Source of the DNA: Elusimicrobium sp. An273
Lineage (GTDB): Bacteria; Elusimicrobiota; Elusimicrobia; Elusimicrobiales; Elusimicrobiaceae
Reading direction: 5' to 3'
Length of the DNA: 64,000 nucleotides
NCBI RefSeq assembly: GCF_002159705.1
Contig: NZ_NFJD01000002.1
Coordinates: 186,001 to 250,000, forward strand
The notes beneath the pieces were generated by a model. It had not been told where the DNA came from. It did not search any database and was given only the letters and a program-made list of their open reading frames with translations. Both the position numbers and the translations under genes were made by a program. The stretch's first letter is position 1; the number at the start of each line of letters is the position of its first letter. Below, piece by piece: positions 51,058 through 59,786 of this stretch.

Positions 51058-51885
51058 GTGAGCGACTTATTTTCCAAAACCGCCGAAGAATTAAAACAGA
51101 CGTTTGACAAAAAATTCTTTCAGCGAGCGAAATTCATTCCTTCCGCCAAAAAGACCATTGCCATTTTTTGCGCGCTTAAGGATTTTATTTATCAGTACCC
51201 GCTGGAATCCGGACGGGAAACCCTGCCCGTCGGCTTGGAAAGCCTGGCTTGCCGGCTGGAAGAGCAAATCAAAAATTCCCTCTGCTTTTTGTGCCAGGAA
51301 AAGGCCGACTGTGCCCGCTGCGAACAAAACGCCCGCCAAATCACGCAGGATTTTATTCTCGCGCTTCCGCAGATTCAGCGCCTGGTCATCAGCGACGTAA
51401 ACGCCGCCTACGAAGGCGACCCCGCCGCCATCAGCCCCGTGGAACCTCTTTTGTGCTATCCGGGCGTTACCGCCGTCACCCTGCAGCGCATGGCGCATTT
51501 TCTGCATGCGCGCGGCGTACGGCTGATTCCGCGCATCGTTACCGAGTACGCCCACAGCCTGACCGGCATCGACATTCACCCCGGCGCGTCCATCGGCCCG
51601 GCCTTTTTTATAGACCACGGCACGGGCGTCGTCATCGGCGAGACCTGCGTCATCGGCGCCAACGTAAAGCTCTATCAGGGGGTAACCTTGGGCGCAAAAA
51701 GCTTTCCGCTCGATCCGAACGGCAACCCCGTAAAAGGCATCAAGCGCCACCCCAATATAGAGGACGACGTGATTATCTACGCCGAAACCACCGTCTTGGG
51801 AAATATCACCATCGGCCGCGGAAGCGTCATCGGCGCCAACAAGTGGATTACCCAAGACGTTCCCCCCCACACCAAACTGAATTAA
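51058..51885 (+). CDS. cysE: Serine O-acetyltransferase with Cys-rich N-terminal segment
   Basis: CysE makes O-acetylserine for cysteine synthesis. The hexapeptide-repeat barrel has the signatures DIHPGASIGPAFFIDHGTGV, VIGETCVIG and KRHPNIEDDVII. A GTG at 51058 with GAGG upstream is preferred over a GTG at 51046 that overlaps lptB. The N-terminal helical domain contains CFLC and CARC (about residues 78-92), an unusual possible zinc site. The C-terminal tail after the barrel is very short. It is last in the Kdo/Lpt operon though it has no obvious LPS role. Confidence 0.9.
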   Translation: MSDLFSKTAEELKQTFDKKFFQRAKFIPSAKKTIAIFCALKDFIYQYPLESGRETLPVGLESLACRLEEQIKNSLCFLCQEKADCARCEQNARQITQDFILALPQIQRLVISDVNAAYEGDPAAISPVEPLLCYPGVTAVTLQRMAHFLHARGVRLIPRIVTEYAHSLTGIDIHPGASIGPAFFIDHGTGVVIGETCVIGANVKLYQGVTLGAKSFPLDPNGNPVKGIKRHPNIEDDVIIYAETTVLGNITIGRGSVIGANKWITQDVPPHTKLN

Positions 51886-51896
51886 TTTTTAGGCAA

Positions 51897-51933
51897 ACAA
51901 AAACCCGCCCGAAAGTTCGGACGGGTTTTTTAT
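51897..51933. terminator. Bidirectional terminator
   Basis: AAAAACCCG-CCGAA/TTCGG-CGGGTTTTTT lies between convergent cysE and the MgtE-N/CBS gene. Confidence 0.85.
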
Positions 51934-51946
51934 AATATCTTTTCGC

Positions 51947-52696
51947 CTACTCGGCCAGCCGCTTCCAAAACGGTTTTTTATCCGCAGCGGGCGGCAAGTT
52001 TTGCTTGGCCAAAAATCCCAGCAAAATGTTTTTCCCATCGGTTACGGGCAGGATATCCGTTTGCTCCTTTAAAAACGTTTCTCGGGCCGTTTGGGCGTCT
52101 TGTTCGGGGTGCAGTGCGGCCACAGGACTCATGACCGAGCCGCACACGCTGGCGGGCGTATAGAAAGCCAGTTCCGCCGTGCGGATGACGCCTTTTAACT
52201 CGCCGTCTTTGCCGGTTACAAAACACACCGCCGGCAATTTTTTGCGCGGCAGATTTTTAAGCCGCTCGATCAGCGCCGAAAGTTTGCTCTCCGTGCGCAC
52301 GGCCACCACGTCGGTCGTCATCAACAGGCCCACGCTTCCGGGCGGATAAGAGGACGCTTTCTTCAAAAGTTCCGCAAAAGCCGGCTCCAGCACCGCGGCC
52401 ATGCGTTCGCGGTACGGGGCGGAAAATTCGTTCATCAGGCGGGCGGCCTGCGGCACGTCTAAGTGCGCCAACACGTAAGACGCCTGCCGCATGGGCAGCC
52501 GGCGCAGCACGGCGGCGGCTTTGGCGGGATTCATCGGGTTGAGGCAGGCCACCAGCGTCTGCGCTTTGAGCGAAGACACCAACAACAACACTTCGTGCGT
52601 AGCCAGCGTTTCCAGCGCGCGGGCAGCGGCGGCCGGATCGGCCGCAATAAATTTTTCGGTAATGACGCCCGCCAGCGCGTGCATGGGTGAATTCAT
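51947..52696 (-). CDS. Soluble MgtE N-domain/CBS protein
   Basis: The 249-residue protein has an N-terminal superhelical domain like the cytosolic domain of the Mg channel MgtE (about 1-115, with repeated ALETLATHE, AAAVLRRLP and AARLMNEF units). Two CBS-like segments follow (GLLMTTDVVAVR; SVMSPVAALHPEQ). No membrane helices are present, so it is not a channel. It is perhaps a nucleotide- or Mg-sensing regulator. AAGGA precedes the ATG. Confidence 0.75.
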   Translation of the reverse strand: MNSPMHALAGVITEKFIAADPAAAARALETLATHEVLLLVSSLKAQTLVACLNPMNPAKAAAVLRRLPMRQASYVLAHLDVPQAARLMNEFSAPYRERMAAVLEPAFAELLKKASSYPPGSVGLLMTTDVVAVRTESKLSALIERLKNLPRKKLPAVCFVTGKDGELKGVIRTAELAFYTPASVCGSVMSPVAALHPEQDAQTARETFLKEQTDILPVTDGKNILLGFLAKQNLPPAADKKPFWKRLAE

Positions 52697-52737
52697 AAAA
52701 TCGTCCTTGAAAGTTTGCCTTTAACCAACCATAATTT

Positions 52738-52749
52738 TATTATAATAAT
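52738..52749. promoter_or_regulatory. Symmetric -10 for the divergent CBS and AlbA_2 genes
   Basis: TTATTATAATAA is a palindrome giving TATAAT on both strands (52742-52747 plus, 52745-52740 minus) in the 95-base divergent gap. Confidence 0.55.
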
Positions 52750-52791
52750 TTTATCAATTATACCGCCCCCAGGCCAAGACGAGGTAACGCT

Positions 52792-53976
52792 ATGTTTTTT
52801 GATAAACCCTTTCACGATCTTACGTTTCACGACGTGGTACAGTTCTGCCGCCGCCAGCTGCCCGAAGGAAAACAGCTGGACTATAAATATATGCTGCCCA
52901 AGAACCACGAAAAATTCGCCAAAACCATCGCCTCGTTTGCCAATGCCATGGGCGGCACCATTATCGTGGGCGTGCAGGACGACAAAAACGACAAGCCCCG
53001 CCCGCCGTTTTTGGGCATTCCCTACCACGAAAAAATGCGCAATTCCATAGAGGACATCATTCAAGTATACATTGATCCCATTGTATTTGTGGACATCAAC
53101 ATTTGCGTAAACGACCGCGGCGACCGAATGTTTGTGCTCATCAACATTCCGCAAAGCAACCTTACCCCGCACCTGGTGGGCAAATCCAAACGCGCCTATA
53201 TCCGCACCGGCCAAAGCAGCCGCCCGGAAGCGATCGTCCACCCGGAAAAACTGCCCTGGCTGCTGGATCACCGCCGGAAATCCGAACGCCTGCGCCACAT
53301 TCTCTACGACAAGGCCGAAAGCCATTTTGACAATTATTTAAAAACCATGAACCTAAGCGCCGACGGGCAAACCGCCTGCACCATGTCCGTCATTCCCCTC
53401 TACCCCGAAGAACCGCTGACGGACTACAAACACCTGCCGGATATTATTAAAGCTTCGTCTGCAAAGGCCCCCTATGGCATTATGGCAGACCCCGCTTTTC
53501 CGCTCCAGCCCGTGCAAGACGGCGCCGCCGTTATTTCCAACAAGCGCGGCGTGTACAGAATGACGGAATTCAACTCCTACGGCCTGGTGATGCGCAAGCA
53601 AATCATTACGCAGGAAGAAATCGTCAACGGGCACGCCGCCAAAACGGTGCGCATCGAACACCTGGGCCAAACGCTGACGCTGTTTTTACTGACGGCACGC
53701 AAATTTCTGACGCACCTGTCGTTCGGCGGGCCGCTGTATTTCCGCTTGAAAATGAACAATACCCGCGCCCTGCGGGCGCTATTGGGCCCCAAACAAGCCA
53801 CCGTGCTGGAAGATTACCTGCGTATGGACAGAAACCTGTCGCTGGCGGAGCTGGACACCAAACTGCCCGCCATCTTGGAAAACATCCTGCACGAAGCGGC
53901 GTGGTCGCTTGGCCTGCAGGCGGACGAAGCCCAAATCCGCACCTTATTACGCCAATACTTGAAGGAGGCCGAATAA
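52792..53976 (+). CDS. AlbA_2 (Schlafen-type) domain protein
   Basis: The 394-residue protein has an N-terminal AlbA_2 domain (about 15-140) recognised by EGKQLDYKYMLPKN, then TIASFANAMGGTIIVGVQDD, and KRAYIRTGQSSRPE. AlbA_2 domains are thought to bind nucleic acid or ATP and occur in Schlafen relatives and transcription regulators. The C-terminal two thirds are unassigned. GAGG precedes the ATG. Its stop overlaps the start of the YciH-like gene (TAATG). Confidence 0.75.
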   Translation: MFFDKPFHDLTFHDVVQFCRRQLPEGKQLDYKYMLPKNHEKFAKTIASFANAMGGTIIVGVQDDKNDKPRPPFLGIPYHEKMRNSIEDIIQVYIDPIVFVDINICVNDRGDRMFVLINIPQSNLTPHLVGKSKRAYIRTGQSSRPEAIVHPEKLPWLLDHRRKSERLRHILYDKAESHFDNYLKTMNLSADGQTACTMSVIPLYPEEPLTDYKHLPDIIKASSAKAPYGIMADPAFPLQPVQDGAAVISNKRGVYRMTEFNSYGLVMRKQIITQEEIVNGHAAKTVRIEHLGQTLTLFLLTARKFLTHLSFGGPLYFRLKMNNTRALRALLGPKQATVLEDYLRMDRNLSLAELDTKLPAILENILHEAAWSLGLQADEAQIRTLLRQYLKEAE

Positions 53977-54302
53977 TGAGCGAAATTTTCTTTTCCACCG
54001 ATCCCCGTTTCTGCTCGCACTGCAAACACATTCCGTGCATTTGCAACCGGCTGGGTGCGCCCAAAAAACAAACCGAACCCGTGCGCGTGCGCTTTGCCAA
54101 GAACGCAAAAGGAAGCGGGATGACGCTGGTGGAACGGCTGCCCCTTCATCCGGAAGGAAAGGAAGAACTGTTAAAAAAACTAAAAAAATCGCTGGGGTGC
54201 GGCGGCACGGTAAAAGAAGGCCGCTTGGAAATTCAGGGAGAGAAAAAACAGCAAACGGCCGCCCTGCTGGAGAAAGAAGGATATAAGGTGCGCGTTTTAT
54301 AA
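53976..54302 (+). CDS. SUI1/YciH-like translation factor
   Basis: The 108-residue protein is a bacterial eIF1/SUI1-fold protein: RFAKNAKGSGMTLVERLP, then LKKSLGCGGTVKEG and LEIQGEKK, the YciH signature. E. coli YciH acts at 30S initiation under stress. An N-terminal Cys cluster (CSHCKHIPCIC) probably binds zinc. The start at 53976 overlaps the AlbA_2 stop by one base; an upstream open extension is inside that gene. Confidence 0.85.
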   Translation: MSEIFFSTDPRFCSHCKHIPCICNRLGAPKKQTEPVRVRFAKNAKGSGMTLVERLPLHPEGKEELLKKLKKSLGCGGTVKEGRLEIQGEKKQQTAALLEKEGYKVRVL

Positions 54303-54327
54303 TTTTTTAATACCTAAGAGGAAAAAC

Positions 54328-54789
54328 ATGAAAAAAGGATTTACGTTAATTGAGCTGTTGGTGGTGGTGTTGATTATCGGAATTTTGGCCTCTATTGCCA
54401 TGCCGTATTATTTTAACGCCGTAGAAAGCGCACGGATGACGGAAGTCGTTATGCTGTGGGGGCGGCAAAAAAACTACGTAACCGGCAAAAACTTAACCCA
54501 GGATCAGGCCGACCGGCTGACGGAACGCCTGCAAAAATCCAACCTTAAAAATTATACCGGGTATGCCTACTGCCGCGCCAAAGACGACGCGAACGAACCT
54601 TGCTGGGAAGCGGTATTTACGCTTAAAAATCCGGACGCCCATTCCCAGTACAAGCTGACCACCACCCGCAATTTCCTGAGTTTGGCCTGCGTGGGGCTTA
54701 ACCAGGCCGGGAAAGAATTTTGCGAAAGTCAGGCCGGCCCCGAAGAGCCCATTACCCTAGACGGCGAAGAAGCCTATCTGATTCGTTAA
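54328..54789 (+). CDS. Type IV prepilin, PilE-like
   Basis: The 153-residue prepilin has leader MKKG and helix [18 protein letters not shown] with Glu5. Three or four Cys lie in the globular part. AGAGG precedes the ATG and it lies 25 bases after the YciH-like gene, so unlike the solitary leaderless pilins it is probably co-transcribed from an upstream promoter. Confidence 0.9.
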   Translation: MKKGFTLIELLVVVLIIGILASIAMPYYFNAVESARMTEVVMLWGRQKNYVTGKNLTQDQADRLTERLQKSNLKNYTGYAYCRAKDDANEPCWEAVFTLKNPDAHSQYKLTTTRNFLSLACVGLNQAGKEFCESQAGPEEPITLDGEEAYLIR

Positions 54790-54807
54790 AATATAATTTC
54801 TGTCCTA

Positions 54808-54842
54808 ATAAAAAACACCCCCAGCAAGCAGGGGGTGTTGTA
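54808..54842. terminator. Terminator between convergent pilins
   Basis: AACACCCCC/GGGGGTGTT with a 7-base loop and A6 before it lies between two convergent pilin genes. Confidence 0.8.
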
Positions 54843-54855
54843 TTTTACATAATCA

Positions 54856-55374
54856 TTACCAAGGCAAAGAGCACTCTTCAGCTCCACACAACGATTTGCA
54901 TAGCTTTTTCCCGAAATCGCTTTTTCCCTGGCACATAAAAGCCCGCTCGCTCGTTGCGCTTTTTGGCATAAATCCCATCACATATTCAGCCGTATCTATA
55001 TCCGTACAAGGCTTAGGCATAATAATTAAGCCAAACATGGAAGGATTGTAACAAAAGTGTTTGCTTGCCGCGTATTTCAGTCCGCTTACCCCTCCTTCTT
55101 CCAAGGGAAGTCCTACATCTTCCAGCCAAGCTTCCGCCGCTTCTTCATTAGAGGCAAATTTCGCGTCGCTTAGCTCAATCATCGTCAAGTTTTGTTCAAT
55201 TTTATGTACCACGGTATAAACTTCCGCCAAACGGCTTTTTTCCACGGAAAGTTGATACTGCGGCAAGGCCACTGCAGACAGTATCCCGATAATCAGCACT
55301 ACAACCAACAATTCTATGAGCGTAAAACCGGCTTTTGCCGGATGTAATAAAGGATTGATATATTTTTTATTCAT
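54856..55374 (-). CDS. Type IV prepilin, PilE-like
   Basis: The 172-residue prepilin has leader ending HPAKAG and helix [20 protein letters not shown] with Glu5, then a Cys-bearing globular domain ending CKSLCGAEECSLPW. It is a solitary gene with an AT-rich promoter; TAAAAT ends exactly six bases before the ATG and there is no Shine-Dalgarno. Confidence 0.9.
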   Translation of the reverse strand: MNKKYINPLLHPAKAGFTLIELLVVVLIIGILSAVALPQYQLSVEKSRLAEVYTVVHKIEQNLTMIELSDAKFASNEEAAEAWLEDVGLPLEEGGVSGLKYAASKHFCYNPSMFGLIIMPKPCTDIDTAEYVMGFMPKSATSERAFMCQGKSDFGKKLCKSLCGAEECSLPW

Positions 55375-55380
55375 ATTTAA

Positions 55381-55407
55381 ATTTTATAAAAAACACAAAA
55401 AAAGCAA
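55381..55407 (-). promoter_or_regulatory. Putative leaderless pilin promoter
   Basis: TTGCTT (55407-55402), a 15-base T-rich spacer and TAAAAT (55386-55381) precede the ATG at 55374 by six bases. The spacer is short, so the -35 is uncertain. Confidence 0.45.
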
Positions 55408-55467
55408 AATTGATTTTTATACCACGCCTTCTCGCCGCACCCGCACCTCTTAACCGCCCCCTCATTA

Positions 55468-55503
55468 AAAAACGGCGGACACGCTTTTGCCTGTCCGCCG
55501 TCT
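55468..55503 (-). terminator. Terminator of the acd-etf operon
   Basis: ACGGCGGACA and its complement over a short loop, with T6 on the minus strand, lies 15 bases past the etfA stop. Confidence 0.85.
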
Positions 55504-55518
55504 TTGCTAGCCAAAACC

Positions 55519-56505
55519 TTATTTCAACGCTTCCAACATAGCGGGCACTACGTCGTACAAATCGCCTTGCACCGCATAGTTGGCCACTTTCATAATGGGC
55601 GCCTCGGGGTCTTTGTTAATGGCTACAATCACATCCGAGCCGCTCATGCCGGCCATATGCTGAATCTGCCCCGAAATGCCGCAGGCAATATACACTTTCG
55701 GCTTGACCGTGCGGCCCGTCAGCCCCACTTGGTAGCGGTAGTCAATCCAGCCGCTGTCCACCGGGGCGCGCGAAGCCGCCACCGCTCCTCCCAGCCGATC
55801 AGCCAGTTTGTGAAGCAGTTCAAATCCTTCCGCCTTGCCTACCCCGCGGCCGCCGGCTACGATAATTTCCGCTTCCGACAAGTCCATCCCGTCGCCCTGG
55901 CTTTTGATAAACTCCACAAATTTGGCCAGCGTCGTATGTTTTTTCGGGTCAAACGCGAAGCGGACTATTTCCCCCGTGCGCCCCGCTTGGCGCGGCGCTT
56001 TTTCGTACGACATCGGCCGCAGCGAACACATTTCCGGGCGCGTATGGGTGCAGGTAATGGTCGCCATCAGGTTGCCGCCAAAGGTAGGGCGCGTGGCGTA
56101 CAGCTGGCCGTCGGCCTTATTGATAACCACTTCCGTGGCGTCGGCGGTCAGACCGGTGCCCACGAAAATAGCCGTCTTGGCGGAAAGCGAGCGGCCCAAG
56201 TTGGTGGCCGGGAGCAAAAATTTATTCGGCTGATACTTTTGAACCATATCGGCCAACACTTTGGCGTAGACGTCGTCCAAATAGTTTTCCAAGGCTTTGT
56301 CGTCGCACACGTATACGACGTCCGCCCCGTGTTCAAACAAATCTTGGGCAAATTTTTCCACCTCATAGCCCAGCAGTACGGCGCACAATTTTTCGCCCAA
56401 ATCGTCGGCTAGTTGGCGCCCCGCCGTTAAAAGTTCCAAGGCCGTGGGGCTTAGTTTGCCGCGCTGCGCCTCGGCGAAAATCCAAACATTTTTGCAATCG
56501 TTCAT
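55519..56505 (-). CDS. etfA: Electron transfer flavoprotein alpha subunit
   Basis: EtfA carries FAD and shuttles electrons with EtfB. The 328-residue protein has the alpha-subunit signature near the C-terminus: KPKVYIACGISGQIQHMAG and GSDVIVAINKDPEAPI. The VAASRAPVDSGW segment is typical. It is last in the operon, 10 bases after etfB. Whether the complex bifurcates electrons cannot be settled by eye. Confidence 0.95.
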   Translation of the reverse strand: MNDCKNVWIFAEAQRGKLSPTALELLTAGRQLADDLGEKLCAVLLGYEVEKFAQDLFEHGADVVYVCDDKALENYLDDVYAKVLADMVQKYQPNKFLLPATNLGRSLSAKTAIFVGTGLTADATEVVINKADGQLYATRPTFGGNLMATITCTHTRPEMCSLRPMSYEKAPRQAGRTGEIVRFAFDPKKHTTLAKFVEFIKSQGDGMDLSEAEIIVAGGRGVGKAEGFELLHKLADRLGGAVAASRAPVDSGWIDYRYQVGLTGRTVKPKVYIACGISGQIQHMAGMSGSDVIVAINKDPEAPIMKVANYAVQGDLYDVVPAMLEALK

Positions 56506-56515
56506 AACACTTTCC

Positions 56516-57313
56516 TTAAATGTATTTCCCTTCTTTTAAAAGGCTCACCAAACGGGCGGCTTTTTCTTTGCCGTTAGCGCCTTCCACCGCTACGGCGCAT
56601 ACTTCGCGCTTGGGCACAAAGGATTTTACCACGTGCGTCGGGCAGTTTTTCACGCCCAGCATATTTTTGTCCGCGCCGATATCGTCCGCCGTCCACTTGG
56701 TTACTTGCGCGCGTTTGGCGGCCATGCGGCCTTTTACGCTGCGCACCCGCGGGCTGTTGATTTCTTTCACGACCGACAACACGCACGGAAACGGCAATTC
56801 CAGCACTTCGCTTCCGTCCTCGGTCAGGCGTTCCACGACGATGGATTTTTCCTTCACTTCCACCACTTTTTTCACAAACGCCGCGTTGGGCATTTTAAGC
56901 CAGGCGGAAATTTGCGGGCCGATGTGGCCGGTGTCGCTGTCGTTGGTTTGTTTGCCGCAGATGATTAAGTCCACCGGGCGGATGGCGTTGATTTTTTCAA
57001 TGCCTTTGGAAAGCGCATAGCTCGTAGACCACGTGTCCGACCCGGCAAACGCCACATCGCCCAGCTGGTAGACGCTGTCCGCCCCGCGGGCGATACTGTC
57101 GCGCAGCACGGCCTCGGCCTGCGGCGGGCCCATGGTAATGACGGACACCGTTCCGCCCTGCTGTTCTTTTAACGTAACGGCTTCTTCCAAGGCGTATTCG
57201 TCAAAAGGGTTCATCGCGCTCGCCGCGCCGGAGCGGATTAAGCATCCGGTGGCGGGGTCTATTTTCACATTGTCCGACTTCGGGGTTTGCTTTACGCAAG
57301 CTACAATATGCAT
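56516..57313 (-). CDS. etfB: Electron transfer flavoprotein beta subunit
   Basis: EtfB is the partner of EtfA. The 265-residue protein begins MHIVACVKQTPKSDNVKID, contains NPFDEYALEEAV and ITMGPPQAEAVLRD, and carries the CGKQTNDSDTGH-type nucleotide site. It follows the acyl-CoA dehydrogenase gene by five bases, so its electron partner is probably that enzyme. Confidence 0.95.
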   Translation of the reverse strand: MHIVACVKQTPKSDNVKIDPATGCLIRSGAASAMNPFDEYALEEAVTLKEQQGGTVSVITMGPPQAEAVLRDSIARGADSVYQLGDVAFAGSDTWSTSYALSKGIEKINAIRPVDLIICGKQTNDSDTGHIGPQISAWLKMPNAAFVKKVVEVKEKSIVVERLTEDGSEVLELPFPCVLSVVKEINSPRVRSVKGRMAAKRAQVTKWTADDIGADKNMLGVKNCPTHVVKSFVPKREVCAVAVEGANGKEKAARLVSLLKEGKYI

Positions 57314-57318
57314 ACAAA

Positions 57319-58554
57319 TTACTCCTCGTCGCCTTTAGCGGCGTATTCTTTAATGAGAGCCGTGATGATTTCGTTCTTTTGAATGTGCACGGTCCCTTCG
57401 TAAATTTGGGTGATTTTGGCGTCGCGCATGTATTTTTCCAGCGGGAAATCGCGCATATAGGCCACGCCGCCGCACAGCGTCACGCATTCGTCGGCCACTT
57501 CCATGGCCACGTTGGAGCAGAACAGCTTGGCTTCGGCGCTGTATTTCGTCCAGCGTTGGCCTTTTAATTTTTTGAGTTCGTCGTGCACGCTGGTGCCTTC
57601 CGCCAACGCCGCCTTTACCGCCGGCAGATATTCGGTATCCATCCGGTGCGTCAGGCTGTACACCAGCGCCCGGCCGGCTTCAGTCTTGGCGGCCAGTTCG
57701 GCAATTTTATGCCCCAGCGCCTGGAAAGTGATAATCGGCTGGCCGAATTGCTTGCGCGTGCGCAGGTACGGGATCGTTTCATCCAGCGCGCCTTGCGCAA
57801 TGCCCACGGCCTGCGCCGCCACGCCCGGGCGGGAATAATCCAGCGTTTCCTGCAAGTAAAGAAGACCGCGCCCTTCGCTGCCCAGCAGGTTTTCTTTCGG
57901 TACGCGCACGTTTTCAAAAATCAGTTCATACGTCGGGTTGGTGCGGATGCCCATCTTTTCCTCTTTTTTGCCGAAGGAAAAGCCCGGCGTGCCCTTTTCA
58001 ATCACGAGCAGCGAAATGCCGCGTGCCCCGCGGGAAGGATTGGTGTTGACGGCTACGGTGTAAAAATCGGCTTCTTTGCCGGTGGAGATGAAATGTTTCG
58101 TGCCGTTTACCACGTAAAAATCGCCGTCTTTAAGGGCGGTGGTTTTAAGGGCGGTGGCGTCGGAGCCGGCTTCGGGCTCGGTCAGCGCAAAGGCCCACAG
58201 CTTTTTGCCACTGGCTACGTCCGGGCACCAGCGTTCGCGCTGTTCTTTGGTGGCCGCCAGAAACATCGGAATCGCCCCCAGCGCCGTAGTGCCGGGCGTA
58301 AGCGCCAAGCCCGCGCACACGCGGGAAAGCTCTTCAAACGCCATGGCCAGGCAGGTAATCCCCCCGCCCAAGCCGCCGTATTCTTCGGGCAGCCACAGCC
58401 CCATCATGCCGGACTTGCGGTATTCTTCCAGCATTTGGTTGGAAAATTGTTCTTTGGCGTCCATTTCCGCACGCAAAGGTTTGAGCTTTTTTTGGGCCAG
58501 TTCACGCGTAGCGTTTAGAACTTCCTGCTCCATTTCGTTGATTGCGTAATCCAT
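57319..58554 (-). CDS. Acyl-CoA dehydrogenase family protein
   Basis: The 411-residue flavoenzyme has the FAD/substrate segments ALTEPEAGSDA and KHFISTGKEADFY, and the catalytic Glu in ITQIYEGTVHIQ near residue 380. With etfB and etfA it could be a butyryl-CoA dehydrogenase-like reductase or another acyl-CoA oxidoreductase; the chain length cannot be told. Its start overlaps the stop of the glycosyltransferase gene by one base. Confidence 0.9.
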   Translation of the reverse strand: MDYAINEMEQEVLNATRELAQKKLKPLRAEMDAKEQFSNQMLEEYRKSGMMGLWLPEEYGGLGGGITCLAMAFEELSRVCAGLALTPGTTALGAIPMFLAATKEQRERWCPDVASGKKLWAFALTEPEAGSDATALKTTALKDGDFYVVNGTKHFISTGKEADFYTVAVNTNPSRGARGISLLVIEKGTPGFSFGKKEEKMGIRTNPTYELIFENVRVPKENLLGSEGRGLLYLQETLDYSRPGVAAQAVGIAQGALDETIPYLRTRKQFGQPIITFQALGHKIAELAAKTEAGRALVYSLTHRMDTEYLPAVKAALAEGTSVHDELKKLKGQRWTKYSAEAKLFCSNVAMEVADECVTLCGGVAYMRDFPLEKYMRDAKITQIYEGTVHIQKNEIITALIKEYAAKGDEE

Positions 58555-59786
58555 TATTTCTCTCCAGGGTTAAACTTTTTGAAATGTCTGCGTCTTCTGA
58601 AAAAACGTCTTTTCCCGCCGTTTTTCTTGGTGGGCGGCACCAAACTTCTGTACAGGCGTTCCTGCTTTTTGACCATGGTGGAAGCCGTAAATTCCGAAAA
58701 ATCGCGGTGGTCAATGGCCGCTTCAAAGCGTTCGCGCAACGAAGCGTGACGCAAAAGCACTTTGAGCTTATCGGCAAAGGTGTTGATGTCGTTGGGCGCC
58801 ACCAAAAAACCGGTTTTGTTGTTGGTAATTACTTCGCCGATGCCGTCCACGTCATAACATACCGCGGGCACCCGCATAGACATCGCCTCCAACAAAGACA
58901 TTGGCAGCCCTTCCCGCAACGATACGCTGGCGTACACGTCGCAAATGGCCAGCAGTTCCAGCGCGTCGTTGCGCCAGCCGGGGAAAATAACCTGCTTTTC
59001 TATGCTTAAATTTTTAGCCAGGTTTACCGCTGTTTCTTTCAGCGGGCCGTCCCCCGTGAAAATAAAATACACGTTTTTCATTTGGCTCAGCACCTTATAG
59101 GCCGCCAGCACAAAGTGAATGGGGTTTTTAAGCGGTTTAAAATTGGCCAGCGCCAGCACCACTTTGGCATTGGCGGGAATTTTTAAGGAAGCTTTTTTGG
59201 CCACGGGGTCAAATTTAAGCGGCAGGATCGGGTTGAAATTTACGCCCGCGCGGATGAGCTCCGTCCGCACGCCTTTGCCAATGCCCAATTGCTTGGCTTC
59301 GGCGGCGTTGCGGCGGGACACAAACACCAACACATCGGTAAATTTGGCGCAGAATTTTTCCACCGCCACAAAAAATTTAAACTGCTTTTCGCCGTGTTCT
59401 TTGGCAAAGCCCAGCCCGTGGAACGTATGCACCACTTTGGCCTTGCGCCAAAAAATCCGCGCGGCAATGCGCCCCAGTACGCCGGCTTTGGGGGCGTTGG
59501 TGTGCACGATGTCCGGCTTGACGCGGCGCAAAATGCGCCCCATTTGAAAAAGGGCGACCAAGTCGTGAAAAAAGTACTTGGCGCGGATGTCGTGTCGAAG
59601 CGCCGTAATAAAAAACACATGCTGCGTATCGTTTTTGAAGCGTCCGTCCAAACGGCCGCCAGGGCCGGTGGCCAGATACGTTTCAAACTGCTGTTTGTTG
59701 ATGGTTTTTATCGTCGTCAGCACGCTGGCCTGCGCGCCGCCCTGATCCATACGGGTGATGAAGTAGAGTATTTTTGTCTTTTCCAT
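58554..59786 (-). CDS. Glycosyltransferase, GT4 family
   Basis: The 410-residue GT-B enzyme has an N-terminal acceptor domain (YFITRMDQGGAQ) and a C-terminal donor domain with VLALANFKPLKNP, FTGDGPLKE and the EGLPMSLLEAMSMRVPAV motif containing the two conserved Glu of GT4. It probably adds a sugar to LPS, O-antigen or another envelope glycan. The tail is Lys/Arg-rich. It lies between the TPR-SpoIID-like gene and the acyl-CoA dehydrogenase gene, in an unexpected operon. Confidence 0.88.
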   Translation of the reverse strand: MEKTKILYFITRMDQGGAQASVLTTIKTINKQQFETYLATGPGGRLDGRFKNDTQHVFFITALRHDIRAKYFFHDLVALFQMGRILRRVKPDIVHTNAPKAGVLGRIAARIFWRKAKVVHTFHGLGFAKEHGEKQFKFFVAVEKFCAKFTDVLVFVSRRNAAEAKQLGIGKGVRTELIRAGVNFNPILPLKFDPVAKKASLKIPANAKVVLALANFKPLKNPIHFVLAAYKVLSQMKNVYFIFTGDGPLKETAVNLAKNLSIEKQVIFPGWRNDALELLAICDVYASVSLREGLPMSLLEAMSMRVPAVCYDVDGIGEVITNNKTGFLVAPNDINTFADKLKVLLRHASLRERFEAAIDHRDFSEFTASTMVKKQERLYRSLVPPTKKNGGKRRFFRRRRHFKKFNPGEK

